From Cacconaster sp045114175 (lineage in GTDB: Bacteria; Bacteroidota; Bacteroidia; Bacteroidales; UBA932): a stretch of DNA of 64,000 nucleotides. The position numbers and the translations under genes are program-made. The stretch is from NCBI GenBank assembly GCA_045114175.1, contig JBGUJZ010000048.1:6954-70953 (forward strand), in the 5' to 3' direction. Of the stretch, positions 23,728 to 32,758 are shown piece after piece. The first letter of the stretch is position 1; every line of letters begins with the position of its first letter. The notes beneath the pieces were generated by a model that searched no databases, had not been told where the DNA came from, and was given only the letters and a program-made list of their open reading frames with translations.

Positions 23728-26700
23728 TGCCCAAAAGAACCGATATCAAGAAAGTGATGGTGATTGGCTCGGGTCCAATCGTCATTGGCCAGGCGGCAGA
23801 ATTTGACTACGCCGGCACCCAGGCCTGCCTTGCACTCAAGGAAGAGGGCTACGAAGTTATTCTGGTAAACTCCAATCCGGCCACCATTATGACCGACGTC
23901 CATATTGCCGACAAGGTCTATATGGAGCCGCTCAAACTGGAATATGTAGCCAAAATCATCCGCTATGAGCGTCCCGACGCCATTGTCCCCGGACTCGGTG
24001 GCCAGACCGGCCTCAACCTGGCCGTACAGCTGGCCCGCAAGGGTATCCTGCAGGAGTGCGGCGTAGAGATTCTCGGCACCTCCTTTGACGGAATTGAGAA
24101 AGCGGAGGACCGCGAGAAGTTCAAAGAGCTCTGCATCAGCATTGGCGAGCCGGTCATCCCTTCGGAAATCTGCTACGATATTGAAGAAGGTGTAAAGGAG
24201 GCCGAGCGCATCGGTTATCCGGTGATTCTGCGTCCCGCCTTTACGCTGGGCGGCACCGGTGGCGGTTTTGCAGACAATGAAGAAGAGTTCCGCACGCTGA
24301 TGCGGAATGCACTGGCCCTTTCGCCTGTCCATCAGGTTCTTGTGGAGAAGAGCGTCAAGGGCTACAAGGAGATTGAATTTGAGGTGATGCGCGATGCCAC
24401 CGACACGGCCATCTCCATCTGCTGCATGGAGAATGTGGACCCGGTAGGCATCCACACGGGCGATTCCATCGTGGTAGCACCCGACCAGACCCTGAACGAT
24501 GCGGATCGCGAGATGCTGCGCGTGAGCGCCATCAAACTCATCCGTGCCCTCAATATCGAAGGCGGCTGCAACGTGCAGTTCGCCCTGGATCCGAATTCCT
24601 CAGAATACTATATCATTGAGGTGAACCCGCGCGTTTCGCGCTCTTCGGCTCTGGCTTCCAAGGCCAGCGGTTTCCCCATTGCCCGCGTTACGGCCAAGAT
24701 TGCCGTGGGCCTTACGCTGGATGAGATTAAGATCGACGGTACCCCCGCCAACTATGAGCCGGCCCTGGACTATGTGGTGGCCAAGGTGGCGCGCTTCCCC
24801 TTCGACAAATTCAGCGAGGCTTCCAACGAGTTGGGCACCCAGATGAAGGCCACTGGCGAGGTGATGAGTATCGGTTACTCGCTGGAAGAGAGCCTCCTCA
24901 AAGCGGTCCGTTCACTTGAGGCCGGCATCTTCCACGTCTGGAACCCGAAGTTCGATGACTGGAGTGCAGAAAAACTGCTCGATTATATCGGCACCCCAAC
25001 CGACGATCGCATCTGCGCCATCGCGCAGCTGATGCGCCTGGGCGTCGGCGTGGATAAGATTGCCGACCGCACGGCTATTGCCAGCCTCTTCCTGGAGAAG
25101 ATTGAGAACATTGTCCGTCTGGAGAGCAAGGTGAAGGCGGCTCCGAAGGATGCTGCTGTGCTGCTGGAGGCCAAGCGGCTGGGCTTTGGTGACAAGTTTA
25201 TCGGCCATCTCTGGGGCTGCAGCGAGTCGGATGTAATCCGCTTCCGCATGGAGGCCAAGATTGCGCCGGTCTATCGGATGGTGGACTCCCGTCCCTTCGA
25301 ACACGAAGCCAACGTACCTTATTATTATTCCACCTACGGCGAAGGCCAGACGAGCGATTCGCACCGCAGCGACCGCAAGAAGATTCTGGTGCTCGGCTCC
25401 GGTCCTATCCGAATCGGGCAGGGCGTGGAATTCGACTACTCCACGGTGCACGCCATCTGGACCATCCGCAAGGCGGGTTACGAGGCAATCATCATCAACA
25501 ACAACCCCGAGACCGTCTCCACCGACTATAGTATCTCCGATAAACTCTACTTCGAACCGCTCACGGTAGAGGATGTGATGAACGTCATCAATTTCGAGAA
25601 GCCGGACGGCGTAATCGTTTCGCTCGGCGGACAGACGGCCGTCAACCTGGCCGGCCCGCTGGCGGCCTTCGGCGTTCCCATTATCGGTACTGGCTTGGAG
25701 GCCATCGACCGCGCGGAAGACCGCAAGCAGTTCGAGCAGATTATGCGCGAAACGGGTATTCCGCAGCCCAAGGCACGTGCCGTCACCCGTGTGGAAGACG
25801 GTGTGGCCGCTGCCAGGGAGATCGGTTATCCGGTATTGGTCCGGCCGAGTTTCGTGCTCGGTGGCCGCGCCATGATGATCGTGAGCAACGAGTCCAACCT
25901 GCGCCATTACCTGCATAACGCCGTGGCTCTCAATGAAGAGTGCCCGGTGTTGGTGGACAAGTATATCTTCGGAAAGGAGGCGGAAGTCGATGCCATCTGC
26001 GACGGCCGCGACGTCTTTATCCCCGCCATTATGGAGCACGTGGAGCACACCGGTATCCACTCCGGCGACTCCATCAGTGTCTATCCGCCCTTCAGCCTGA
26101 GCGACAAGGTCAAACGTCAGATTGTGGAGGATACCCTCCGCCTGGGTCTGGCCATCGGCATCAAGGGCCTCTACAACATCCAGTTTATCGTGGATTCCGA
26201 CGAAAAGGTGTACGTAATTGAGGTCAACCCCCGTTCTTCCCGTACAGTGCCCTTCATTTCCAAGGCTACCGGCGTTCCGATGGCGGAAATCGCTACGCGC
26301 GTGATGCTCGGTCAGAGCCTGCGTGAGCAGGGCATCTGGGAGGTGCTCTTCCCGGAGCGCAAGCGCCGCTATGTGAAGACTCCGGCCTTCTCCTTCGGCA
26401 AGATCAAGGGCATCGATACCTACCTTTCTCCGGAGATGAAATCCACCGGCGAGGCCATCGGCTACGACAATTCGCTGACCCGTGCCCTCTACAAATCGCT
26501 GCAGGCATCGGGCATGGAGGTCATCAACTACGGCACCGTGCTGGCTACGATTGCCGACCGCGACAAGGAGGAGGCACTGCCGCTCATCCGCCGCTTCTAC
26601 GACCTGGGCTTCAATATCGAAGCTACCAAGGGTACCGCCGCCTTCCTCAAGTCGCACGGCATCCGGACCCGCGCGCTGGCCAAGCTCAGCGAAGGGCGCC

Positions 26701-26924
26701 AGGATATCGTAGAAGAGATGCGGCGCGGCCACGTAAGCTACGTAATCAATACCATCGACATAGACCAGATCAGCACCCACCTGGACGGTTATGAAATCCG
26801 CCGGGCCGCTGCCGAGAACAACGTGACGCTCTTTACGGCGCTCGAGACGGTGCGTGTGCTGCTGGATGTGCTGGAAGAAATCACCCTCGGAATCTCAACC
26901 ATCGACGCAGAATATGGGAACTGA
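23727..26924 (+). CDS. carB: Carbamoyl-phosphate synthase large subunit
   Basis: A 1065-residue subunit that makes carbamoyl phosphate from bicarbonate, ATP and ammonia delivered by CarA. It has the usual duplicated ATP-grasp halves ('VIGSGPIVIGQAAEFDYAG' and 'VLGSGPIRIGQGVEFDYS' at the two starts, 'EVNPRVSRSSALASKA' and 'EVNPRSSRTVPFISKA') and a C-terminal MGS-like regulatory domain. No carA gene lies in the window, so the glutaminase subunit must be encoded elsewhere. The gene overlaps pyrK by 11 bases. Confidence 0.97.
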   Translation: MPKRTDIKKVMVIGSGPIVIGQAAEFDYAGTQACLALKEEGYEVILVNSNPATIMTDVHIADKVYMEPLKLEYVAKIIRYERPDAIVPGLGGQTGLNLAVQLARKGILQECGVEILGTSFDGIEKAEDREKFKELCISIGEPVIPSEICYDIEEGVKEAERIGYPVILRPAFTLGGTGGGFADNEEEFRTLMRNALALSPVHQVLVEKSVKGYKEIEFEVMRDATDTAISICCMENVDPVGIHTGDSIVVAPDQTLNDADREMLRVSAIKLIRALNIEGGCNVQFALDPNSSEYYIIEVNPRVSRSSALASKASGFPIARVTAKIAVGLTLDEIKIDGTPANYEPALDYVVAKVARFPFDKFSEASNELGTQMKATGEVMSIGYSLEESLLKAVRSLEAGIFHVWNPKFDDWSAEKLLDYIGTPTDDRICAIAQLMRLGVGVDKIADRTAIASLFLEKIENIVRLESKVKAAPKDAAVLLEAKRLGFGDKFIGHLWGCSESDVIRFRMEAKIAPVYRMVDSRPFEHEANVPYYYSTYGEGQTSDSHRSDRKKILVLGSGPIRIGQGVEFDYSTVHAIWTIRKAGYEAIIINNNPETVSTDYSISDKLYFEPLTVEDVMNVINFEKPDGVIVSLGGQTAVNLAGPLAAFGVPIIGTGLEAIDRAEDRKQFEQIMRETGIPQPKARAVTRVEDGVAAAREIGYPVLVRPSFVLGGRAMMIVSNESNLRHYLHNAVALNEECPVLVDKYIFGKEAEVDAICDGRDVFIPAIMEHVEHTGIHSGDSISVYPPFSLSDKVKRQIVEDTLRLGLAIGIKGLYNIQFIVDSDEKVYVIEVNPRSSRTVPFISKATGVPMAEIATRVMLGQSLREQGIWEVLFPERKRRYVKTPAFSFGKIKGIDTYLSPEMKSTGEAIGYDNSLTRALYKSLQASGMEVINYGTVLATIADRDKEEALPLIRRFYDLGFNIEATKGTAAFLKSHGIRTRALAKLSEGRQDIVEEMRRGHVSYVINTIDIDQISTHLDGYEIRRAAAENNVTLFTALETVRVLLDVLEEITLGISTIDAEYGN

Positions 26925-27660
26925 AAGATCATTTATCCTCACGGAGGTTGAACCGGTTGCGGCGGCCACCTGGCGGTTGCGCCTCGCCGGCGATACCACG
27001 GGCCTGCGCTGCGCCGGCCAGTTCGTGATGGTTTCGGTGCCGGAGTTTTACCTCCGCCGCCCCGTCTCGGTCAGCGACTGCGAACCCGGCCTTCTTACGC
27101 TGATCGTCAAAGTGATGGGTGAGGGGACCGCCGCCCTTTGCGCCCTGCGTCCCGGACGCGAAATCAGCCTGCTCTGCGGCCTGGGCAACGGTTTTGACAT
27201 TGAGGCCTGCCCCAAGGAGAAGGAGGCGATGATTGTAGGCGGCGGCGTGGGCGTGGCTCCGTTGCTGCTGCTCTGCAAACAGTTGCGCGAAGCGGACCGC
27301 CACGTGACCGCGGTGCTGGGTTTCAATACCAAAGAGGATATCTTCCTGGAGAAGGAACTGGAGGCGGCCGGTGCCGATGTAATCATCGCTACGGCCGACG
27401 GCTCCGCCGGTTGTCAGGGTTTCGTGACCGACGCCATCCGGATGTGCGTCCTCAAGTCGGATTATTTCTATGCCTGCGGCCCCCGGCCCATGCTTAAAGC
27501 ACTCTGCGCGCAACTGCACCAACCCGGTGAGGTGAGCACGGAGGAGCGGATGGGATGCGGTGCGGGCATCTGCTACGGCTGCACCTGCCAAACCACTTCC
27601 GGCCCCAAGCGCACCTGCAAGGAGGGGCCGGTCTTTAAGAAGGAGGAACTTGTATGGTAG
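26914..27660 (+). CDS. pyrK: Dihydroorotate dehydrogenase electron transfer subunit
   Basis: A 248-residue FAD/2Fe-2S protein that passes electrons from class 1B PyrD to NAD+. It has a ferredoxin-reductase-like FAD domain ('FYLRRPVSVSDCEPG'), 'VGGGVGVAPLLLLCKQL' for NAD binding, and C-terminal cysteines in 'GCGAGICYGCTC' plus 'RTCKEGPVF' for the iron-sulphur cluster. I start at the ATG at 26914 ('MGTERSFIL'); an earlier in-frame ATG lies deep inside carB. It overlaps pyrD by seven bases. Confidence 0.95.
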   Translation: MGTERSFILTEVEPVAAATWRLRLAGDTTGLRCAGQFVMVSVPEFYLRRPVSVSDCEPGLLTLIVKVMGEGTAALCALRPGREISLLCGLGNGFDIEACPKEKEAMIVGGGVGVAPLLLLCKQLREADRHVTAVLGFNTKEDIFLEKELEAAGADVIIATADGSAGCQGFVTDAIRMCVLKSDYFYACGPRPMLKALCAQLHQPGEVSTEERMGCGAGICYGCTCQTTSGPKRTCKEGPVFKKEELVW

Positions 27661-28559
27661 ATCTTTCCGTCAACCTCGGTGGCATTCGCCTCGACAACCC
27701 CGTCATTCCGGCCAGCGGCACTTGCGGTTTCGGTCTGGAACTGGCTGAGTGGTATGACATTAATATGCTGGGTGCCATCTCCCTCAAAGGCACTACACGC
27801 GATCCCCGGTTCGGCAACGCGCTGCCCCGCATCGCGGAATGCCCGGCCGGCCTGATCAATTCGGTGGGCCTCGAGAATCCCGGCATCGACAAGCTTCTCT
27901 CGGAGAAAATCCCCGCGCTGCGGGCCATCTATCATAAACCCATCATCGCCAATATCAGCGGCTTCAGCGTAGAGGACTTTGCCTTCTGCGCGGAGAAGGC
28001 GGAAGCCTGCCCGGATATCGATATCCTGGAGGTCAACGTCTCCTGCCCCAACGTGCACGGCGGCGGCATGGCGCTGGGCACGGATCCCGAAGTGGCAGCC
28101 GCCGTTACGCGTGCGGTGAAGCAGGTCTCCACCAAGCCCGTCTTCGTGAAACTCACGCCCAATGTGACCAACATCGTGACCATCGCACAGGCTTGCGAAG
28201 CAGCCGGCGCGGATGGCCTCACGGTAATCAATACGCTGCTCGGCATGCGGATTGACATCCGCACCCGCAAACCGGTTGTGGCGGCCGGAACGGGCGGTTT
28301 CTCGGGCCCGGCCATCTTCCCGATAGCCGTGCGTGCCGTCTATCAGGTGGCCCATGCCTGCCAGATTCCCGTGATGGGTTGCGGTGGCGTCTCAACGGCA
28401 GAAGAGGTCATCGAAATGATGATGGCCGGTGCCTCAGCGGTGCAGATCGGATCGGCCAGCCTGGTCAATCCGCTGGCTTGCAAAGAGATTATCGAACAGC
28501 TCCCCGTGGTGATGGAACGCCTCGGGCTGAAAGACTTGAAACAACTGAAAATCAATTGA
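27654..28559 (+). CDS. pyrD: Dihydroorotate dehydrogenase, class 1B catalytic subunit
   Basis: A 301-residue FMN enzyme that oxidises dihydroorotate to orotate. The catalytic Cys is in 'EVNVSCPNVHGGG', the expected class 1B motif. 'VFVKLTPNVTNI', 'NTLLGMRIDI' and 'GCGGVSTAEEVIEMMMAGASAVQIG', the last seen as 'MGCGGVSTAEEVIEM', are FMN-binding segments. Class 1B requires PyrK, which is encoded just upstream with overlapping frames. Confidence 0.96.
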   Translation: MVDLSVNLGGIRLDNPVIPASGTCGFGLELAEWYDINMLGAISLKGTTRDPRFGNALPRIAECPAGLINSVGLENPGIDKLLSEKIPALRAIYHKPIIANISGFSVEDFAFCAEKAEACPDIDILEVNVSCPNVHGGGMALGTDPEVAAAVTRAVKQVSTKPVFVKLTPNVTNIVTIAQACEAAGADGLTVINTLLGMRIDIRTRKPVVAAGTGGFSGPAIFPIAVRAVYQVAHACQIPVMGCGGVSTAEEVIEMMMAGASAVQIGSASLVNPLACKEIIEQLPVVMERLGLKDLKQLKIN

Positions 28560-28560
28560 T

Positions 28561-29265
28561 ATGGCTAAAGACGTCATCATAGCATGTGACTTCCCCAGCG
28601 CAGTGGATACGCTCAATTTCCTGGATCGTTTCCCGGCAGGGGAGAAACCCTTCGTCAAGATCGGCATGGAGTTGTTCTACTCCTCCGGACCTGAGATTGT
28701 CCGGGAACTCAAACGCCGTGGACACAAGATCTTCCTGGATCTGAAACTGCACGACATTCCCAATACCGTCCGCAAAACCATGCAGGTGGTTACCAAGCTG
28801 GACATCGACATGACCAATGTCCACGCGGCTGGCACCATTGAGATGATGCGTGCGGCCCTCGAGGGGCTCACGCGTGAAGATGGCACCCGCCCGCTGCTGA
28901 TTGCCGTCACTCAGCTGACCTCTACGAGCGAGGAACGGATGCAGAAGGAATTGCTGATAGGCGCTTCCATCAACGACACCATTGTCCACTATGCGAAGAA
29001 TGCCCGTGAAGCAGGGCTGGACGGGGTGGTTTGCTCGCCGTTGGAGGCCGGTATGGTCAAGCAGGCCTGCGGTGCTGCCTTCCAGACCGTAACCCCCGGT
29101 ATCCGTTTTGCCGATGCGGCAGCCGACGACCAGGTGCGAATCACCACGCCGGCCCGCGCCCGTGAAATCGGTTCCGACTACATCGTAGTAGGCCGTCCCA
29201 TCACCGCGGCAGCAGATCCCGTCGCAGCATGGCGCCGTTGTAGAAAAGATTTCTTAAACATCTAG
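28561..29265 (+). CDS. pyrF: Orotidine 5'-phosphate decarboxylase
   Basis: A 234-residue TIM-barrel enzyme that decarboxylates OMP to UMP, the last step of UMP synthesis. The start 'IIACDFPSAVDTLNFLDRF' and the catalytic 'FLDLKLHDIPNTV' identify the type 1 family, followed by 'VTPGIRF' and 'IVVGRPITAAADPVAA' for phosphate binding. It begins one base after the pyrD stop codon. Confidence 0.96.
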   Translation: MAKDVIIACDFPSAVDTLNFLDRFPAGEKPFVKIGMELFYSSGPEIVRELKRRGHKIFLDLKLHDIPNTVRKTMQVVTKLDIDMTNVHAAGTIEMMRAALEGLTREDGTRPLLIAVTQLTSTSEERMQKELLIGASINDTIVHYAKNAREAGLDGVVCSPLEAGMVKQACGAAFQTVTPGIRFADAAADDQVRITTPARAREIGSDYIVVGRPITAAADPVAAWRRCRKDFLNI

Positions 29266-29277
29266 AGACCAGACAAT

Positions 29278-29907
29278 ATGGAACGAATCATAGCCAAAGA
29301 ATTACTCTCTATCAGTGCCGTTTTTCTCCGTCCGGAACAGCCTTTTACCTGGGCCAGCGGCATTCAGAGCCCCATCTATTGTGACAACCGTCTGACCCTC
29401 TCCGCCCCCTCGGTTCGCGAGAAAGTGGAGGCGGGTCTGGCTGAACTGGTCCGCAAGTACCATCCCGACTGCGAGATGCTGATGGGAACCTCCACGGCCG
29501 GTATCGCCCATGCCGCCATCACCGCTACGCTGCTGAACCTCCCGATGGGTTATGTGCGCGGCGAAGCCAAGAGCCACGGCCGCACCAACCGCATAGAGGG
29601 CAAGATGGAGCCCGGCACCAAGGTGGTCGTCATCGAAGACCTCATCTCCACGGGCGGCAGCGCCATTGAAGTGGTGGAGGCCCTGCGCGAAGAGGGCGCT
29701 GAGGTGCTCGGTATCGTGAGCATCTTTACCTATGGCATGAAGAAGAGCGTGGAGCGTCTCGCCGCTGCGAACGTGGTCAACCACTCGCTCTCCAATCTGG
29801 ATACGCTGGTTGAGGTGGCCGCAGAAGAGGGCTACATCACCGCCGACTGGAAATCCCGTATCCTTCGCTTCCGCGACAACCCCTCAGACGAAAACTGGCG
29901 CCACTAA
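29278..29907 (+). CDS. pyrE: Orotate phosphoribosyltransferase
   Basis: A 209-residue enzyme that joins orotate and PRPP to OMP. The PRPP-binding loop is 'VVVIEDLISTGGSAIEVV', and 'MGYVRGEAKSHGRTNRIEG' contains the mobile catalytic loop residues. It is the last gene of the pyrimidine operon, 12 bases after pyrF. Its last codons form one arm of a strong hairpin. Confidence 0.96.
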   Translation: MERIIAKELLSISAVFLRPEQPFTWASGIQSPIYCDNRLTLSAPSVREKVEAGLAELVRKYHPDCEMLMGTSTAGIAHAAITATLLNLPMGYVRGEAKSHGRTNRIEGKMEPGTKVVVIEDLISTGGSAIEVVEALREEGAEVLGIVSIFTYGMKKSVERLAAANVVNHSLSNLDTLVEVAAEEGYITADWKSRILRFRDNPSDENWRH

Positions 29908-29921
29908 TCAGCGGCGCCAGT
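29894..29921. terminator. Hairpin at the pyrE/M16 peptidase convergence
   Basis: ACTGGCGCC (29894-29902) and GGCGCCAGT (29913-29921) form a perfect nine-base-pair stem with a ten-base loop that contains the pyrE stop codon. There is no T run on either strand, so termination would be of a non-classical type or need a factor. Its place between convergent units fits a bidirectional terminator. Confidence 0.5.
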
Positions 29922-29947
29922 CGTCATATTCACTCGTTTAATACCGG

Positions 29948-32752
29948 TTATTTCTCCGGGTTCATCACGATCTTGATCAGGTTGTTCTGGTCGAGGAGGG
30001 CAGCTGCGAATGCGCGCACGTCTTCGACGGTGACGGCGGAGATCATCTCTTCGCGACCGGTGTCAAGGTCATTGCCCGTGTTGTAGTAATTCAGCAGGCA
30101 GGAGCTCCAGTAGGCGTTGTTGATGCGTCTTTCCGGAACGGTCTTGAGCAGGTTCTCCTTGGTCTTGTTCAGGAAAACTTCGCTCGGACCGGCGGTAGCC
30201 ATTGACTTGAGGCCGTCCATTACGAGTCCGAACAACTTCTCGGCACGATCAGGGTCGGTGTCGAACTGGATGAGAATCTGGCCCTCTTCTTTCGGGATGC
30301 TCACGAGGGAGCCCTGGGTGCCTACGCCGTAGGTACCGCCCTCATCCTCGCGAACCGTCTCCGTGTAGAGCTGGTCCAAGCAGCCTTCGAGTACGCTCAT
30401 CACGATTCGGGACTTGGGATCAGCCTTAGCCTTGCCGCTAGCAATCAGCATACAAGTAGTCTTGGGGGTATCCATCTTGGTGGAGAATACCTTCTCAATC
30501 TGACCCGGAACGAGATCTACCTTGCGGTCAATCCACTTGCTGGCCTTCTTGGTCGGGAGGGATCCGATATACTTCTCAACCAGCGGTTTGACCGTGGTCG
30601 GGTCAATGTTGCCGGTGATGATTACGTTGGCACCTGCCATATTCGCAAAGAGCTTGCGGTAGGAACGCTCGAAGGAAGCCAGCGAGATCTTGCCTACTTT
30701 CTCCATCGAAATCAGCTCCTGGCGCGGGTTGTTGCCATACGCGGTCTCCAGATAGGTCTTGGAGAAGGCGTAGTTCGGCTGCTTCTCGATGTTCGGGACA
30801 ATGGCGTTCATCTGGGCCATGCCCGGTGCGAATTCATCCTCTTTGAAACGGGGAGCCGTCACCTGCAGGTAGACCAGCTGCATCAACGTCTCGAAGTCCT
30901 TCGGGGCGCAGGAACCGTTGACGCCATGGAAGAGATCGTCAATGAAGACATTCTCGCTGACAATCTTGCCGGTGAGCATCTTGGTGAGCTTCGTTGCAGG
31001 GAAGTCGCTCAGGCCACAGAGCTGGTTGTAGAGCGTGATAACGTTGTTGTCCATCGACGGAATGTCAGCATTTTCGATGAGCGACTGGCCGCCAGGGACA
31101 TTGAGTTTGAAGCGGACCTCTTCCTTGTTGTACTGCGAAGGACGGATGGTCACGCGGATGCCGTTGCGGAGCGTCCATACGGTGGAACCGTAGAGGCCAC
31201 CCTCTTCCTTGCGGGTCTTGCTGCCCTTCAGCTTGGATGCGTCGAGCAGTTCGCCCATCTCTTCTTCAGCCTCGTTGGCCTTGATGTCAGAAGCCTTTAC
31301 GGCAGCCACGATGCCCTTCAGCGTCTCTTCGGTCGGGTGGGTGAGACCCTCTTTCTCCGGAGCCTGGTAGATGATTACCAGATTCTTGGTGTAGTCGGTC
31401 GCTGCTACGATCTGGTTGATCTGTGCCAGCGGAATCAGGGCGAGATAACCTTTCAGCTGGCTTTCAACGTAGTCCGGCGCCATCATCGGATAGCCAAAGA
31501 GGAAGTCGGTCATTGCCGCGTAAACCAGGTTCGGGCTCTTGCGGGTGGATGCATTGGAGGTATTACGCTCTGCATCGGCAATCAGGTTGGTCTTGACTCG
31601 GTCATATTCAGCCTGGGTAAAGCCGTAACGCTGAGCTTTCTCAACTTCGGAGAGCAAGGCGGCAAAGCCTTTCTCGGCCTCACCGTCTTTGGTGACGGCT
31701 GTCATCTCGAAGGCATCCATGAAATTGTTTTCGCGGGTCCAGTATGCCCTTGCATTCAGGAACGGAGCATCAGGCTGGTGTGCGATATCGGTGAGGCGTT
31801 CCGAGAACATGGAGTTGACGATATCCTTGATGAGGTCCATCATATAACCCACGCCGAAGCTCATATAGGGCTTGGGCATCGGATCGGACTTGACATACGC
31901 GGTCACCTGGGTGTTGCGGGCTTCCGGATCGGTGAAGATGCCTACGATGGGCTCTTCATTATCCGGGGTGCGGTAGACGCCCTTGGGCTCGGGATTCTCA
32001 CGCGCCGGAACGTCGGCAAAGGTAGCTTTTACCTTCTCCAATACCTGCTGCGGGTCGATGTCGCCGATGACAACCACGGCCTGCAGGTCAGGACGGTACC
32101 AGGTCTTGTAAAACTTCACGAGCTCTTCAGCCGGGAAGGTTTCCAGGTTTTCCTTGGTGCCGATAATGTTGCAGTTTTCAAACTTGGATCCCTTGTAGAG
32201 CGTTTCCCAGGTCTTTTCCATCATTCGCCAGTCGGCGGTGCGGCGGGTACGCCACTCTTCGATGATCACGCCGCGCTCCTTGTCGATCTCAACCGGATCG
32301 TTGGTCACGAACGCAGCATAGTCGTGGATGGCCAGCAGGGTAGAATCGATAATGCTCTCCCGGGTGACGGGGATGTTGGTGAACATGTAAATGGTATACT
32401 CCTGGCCCGTGGAAGCATTGACATTGCCGCCGAAGCTGGCGCCGATGCTCTCCATATAGCTGATGATGCCTTTACCGGGGAAGTTCTTGGTACCATTGAG
32501 GCACATGTGCTCCTGGAAGTGCGCCAGACCGTTCTGGGCGGGCGTTTCCTGGATGGCTCCAATGTCGTTGAGCAGGTAGAACTCTGCACGCTGTGCAGGC
32601 AGGTCGTTGTGCATGATGTAATAGGTCATTCCGTTGTCCAGCTTGCCGTAAAGCAGGTTGGGATCGCGCTGCAGGGGCGCGTTGGGATCGACCTGTCCAT
32701 AAGAGGTGAATGCAGCCAGAATCAGCGCTGCAAACAGTAAGAATCTTTTCAT
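29948..32752 (-). CDS. M16 family zinc metallopeptidase, exported
   Basis: A 934-residue protein with a signal peptide (MKRFLLFAALILAAFTSYG) and two tandem M16 units. The first unit carries the inverted zinc motif HxxEH in 'LAHFQEHMCLNG' (about 78-82) and the distal Glu region 'ERGVIIEEWRTRR'. The second half ('WTLRNGIRVTIRPSQ' on) is the inactive partner domain. Such proteins (pitrilysin/PqqL-like) degrade peptides in the periplasm. It follows a TlpA-like lipoprotein gene and an MFS permease gene with a six-base gap, probably one operon. Confidence 0.92.
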   Translation of the reverse strand: MKRFLLFAALILAAFTSYGQVDPNAPLQRDPNLLYGKLDNGMTYYIMHNDLPAQRAEFYLLNDIGAIQETPAQNGLAHFQEHMCLNGTKNFPGKGIISYMESIGASFGGNVNASTGQEYTIYMFTNIPVTRESIIDSTLLAIHDYAAFVTNDPVEIDKERGVIIEEWRTRRTADWRMMEKTWETLYKGSKFENCNIIGTKENLETFPAEELVKFYKTWYRPDLQAVVVIGDIDPQQVLEKVKATFADVPARENPEPKGVYRTPDNEEPIVGIFTDPEARNTQVTAYVKSDPMPKPYMSFGVGYMMDLIKDIVNSMFSERLTDIAHQPDAPFLNARAYWTRENNFMDAFEMTAVTKDGEAEKGFAALLSEVEKAQRYGFTQAEYDRVKTNLIADAERNTSNASTRKSPNLVYAAMTDFLFGYPMMAPDYVESQLKGYLALIPLAQINQIVAATDYTKNLVIIYQAPEKEGLTHPTEETLKGIVAAVKASDIKANEAEEEMGELLDASKLKGSKTRKEEGGLYGSTVWTLRNGIRVTIRPSQYNKEEVRFKLNVPGGQSLIENADIPSMDNNVITLYNQLCGLSDFPATKLTKMLTGKIVSENVFIDDLFHGVNGSCAPKDFETLMQLVYLQVTAPRFKEDEFAPGMAQMNAIVPNIEKQPNYAFSKTYLETAYGNNPRQELISMEKVGKISLASFERSYRKLFANMAGANVIITGNIDPTTVKPLVEKYIGSLPTKKASKWIDRKVDLVPGQIEKVFSTKMDTPKTTCMLIASGKAKADPKSRIVMSVLEGCLDQLYTETVREDEGGTYGVGTQGSLVSIPKEEGQILIQFDTDPDRAEKLFGLVMDGLKSMATAGPSEVFLNKTKENLLKTVPERRINNAYWSSCLLNYYNTGNDLDTGREEMISAVTVEDVRAFAAALLDQNNLIKIVMNPEK

Positions 32753-32758
32753 TGCGTA

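Noticed and set aside
24912..26780. A minus-strand frame of 622 codons inside carB
   Set aside because: It is an antisense shadow; carB is complete and well conserved in this stretch.
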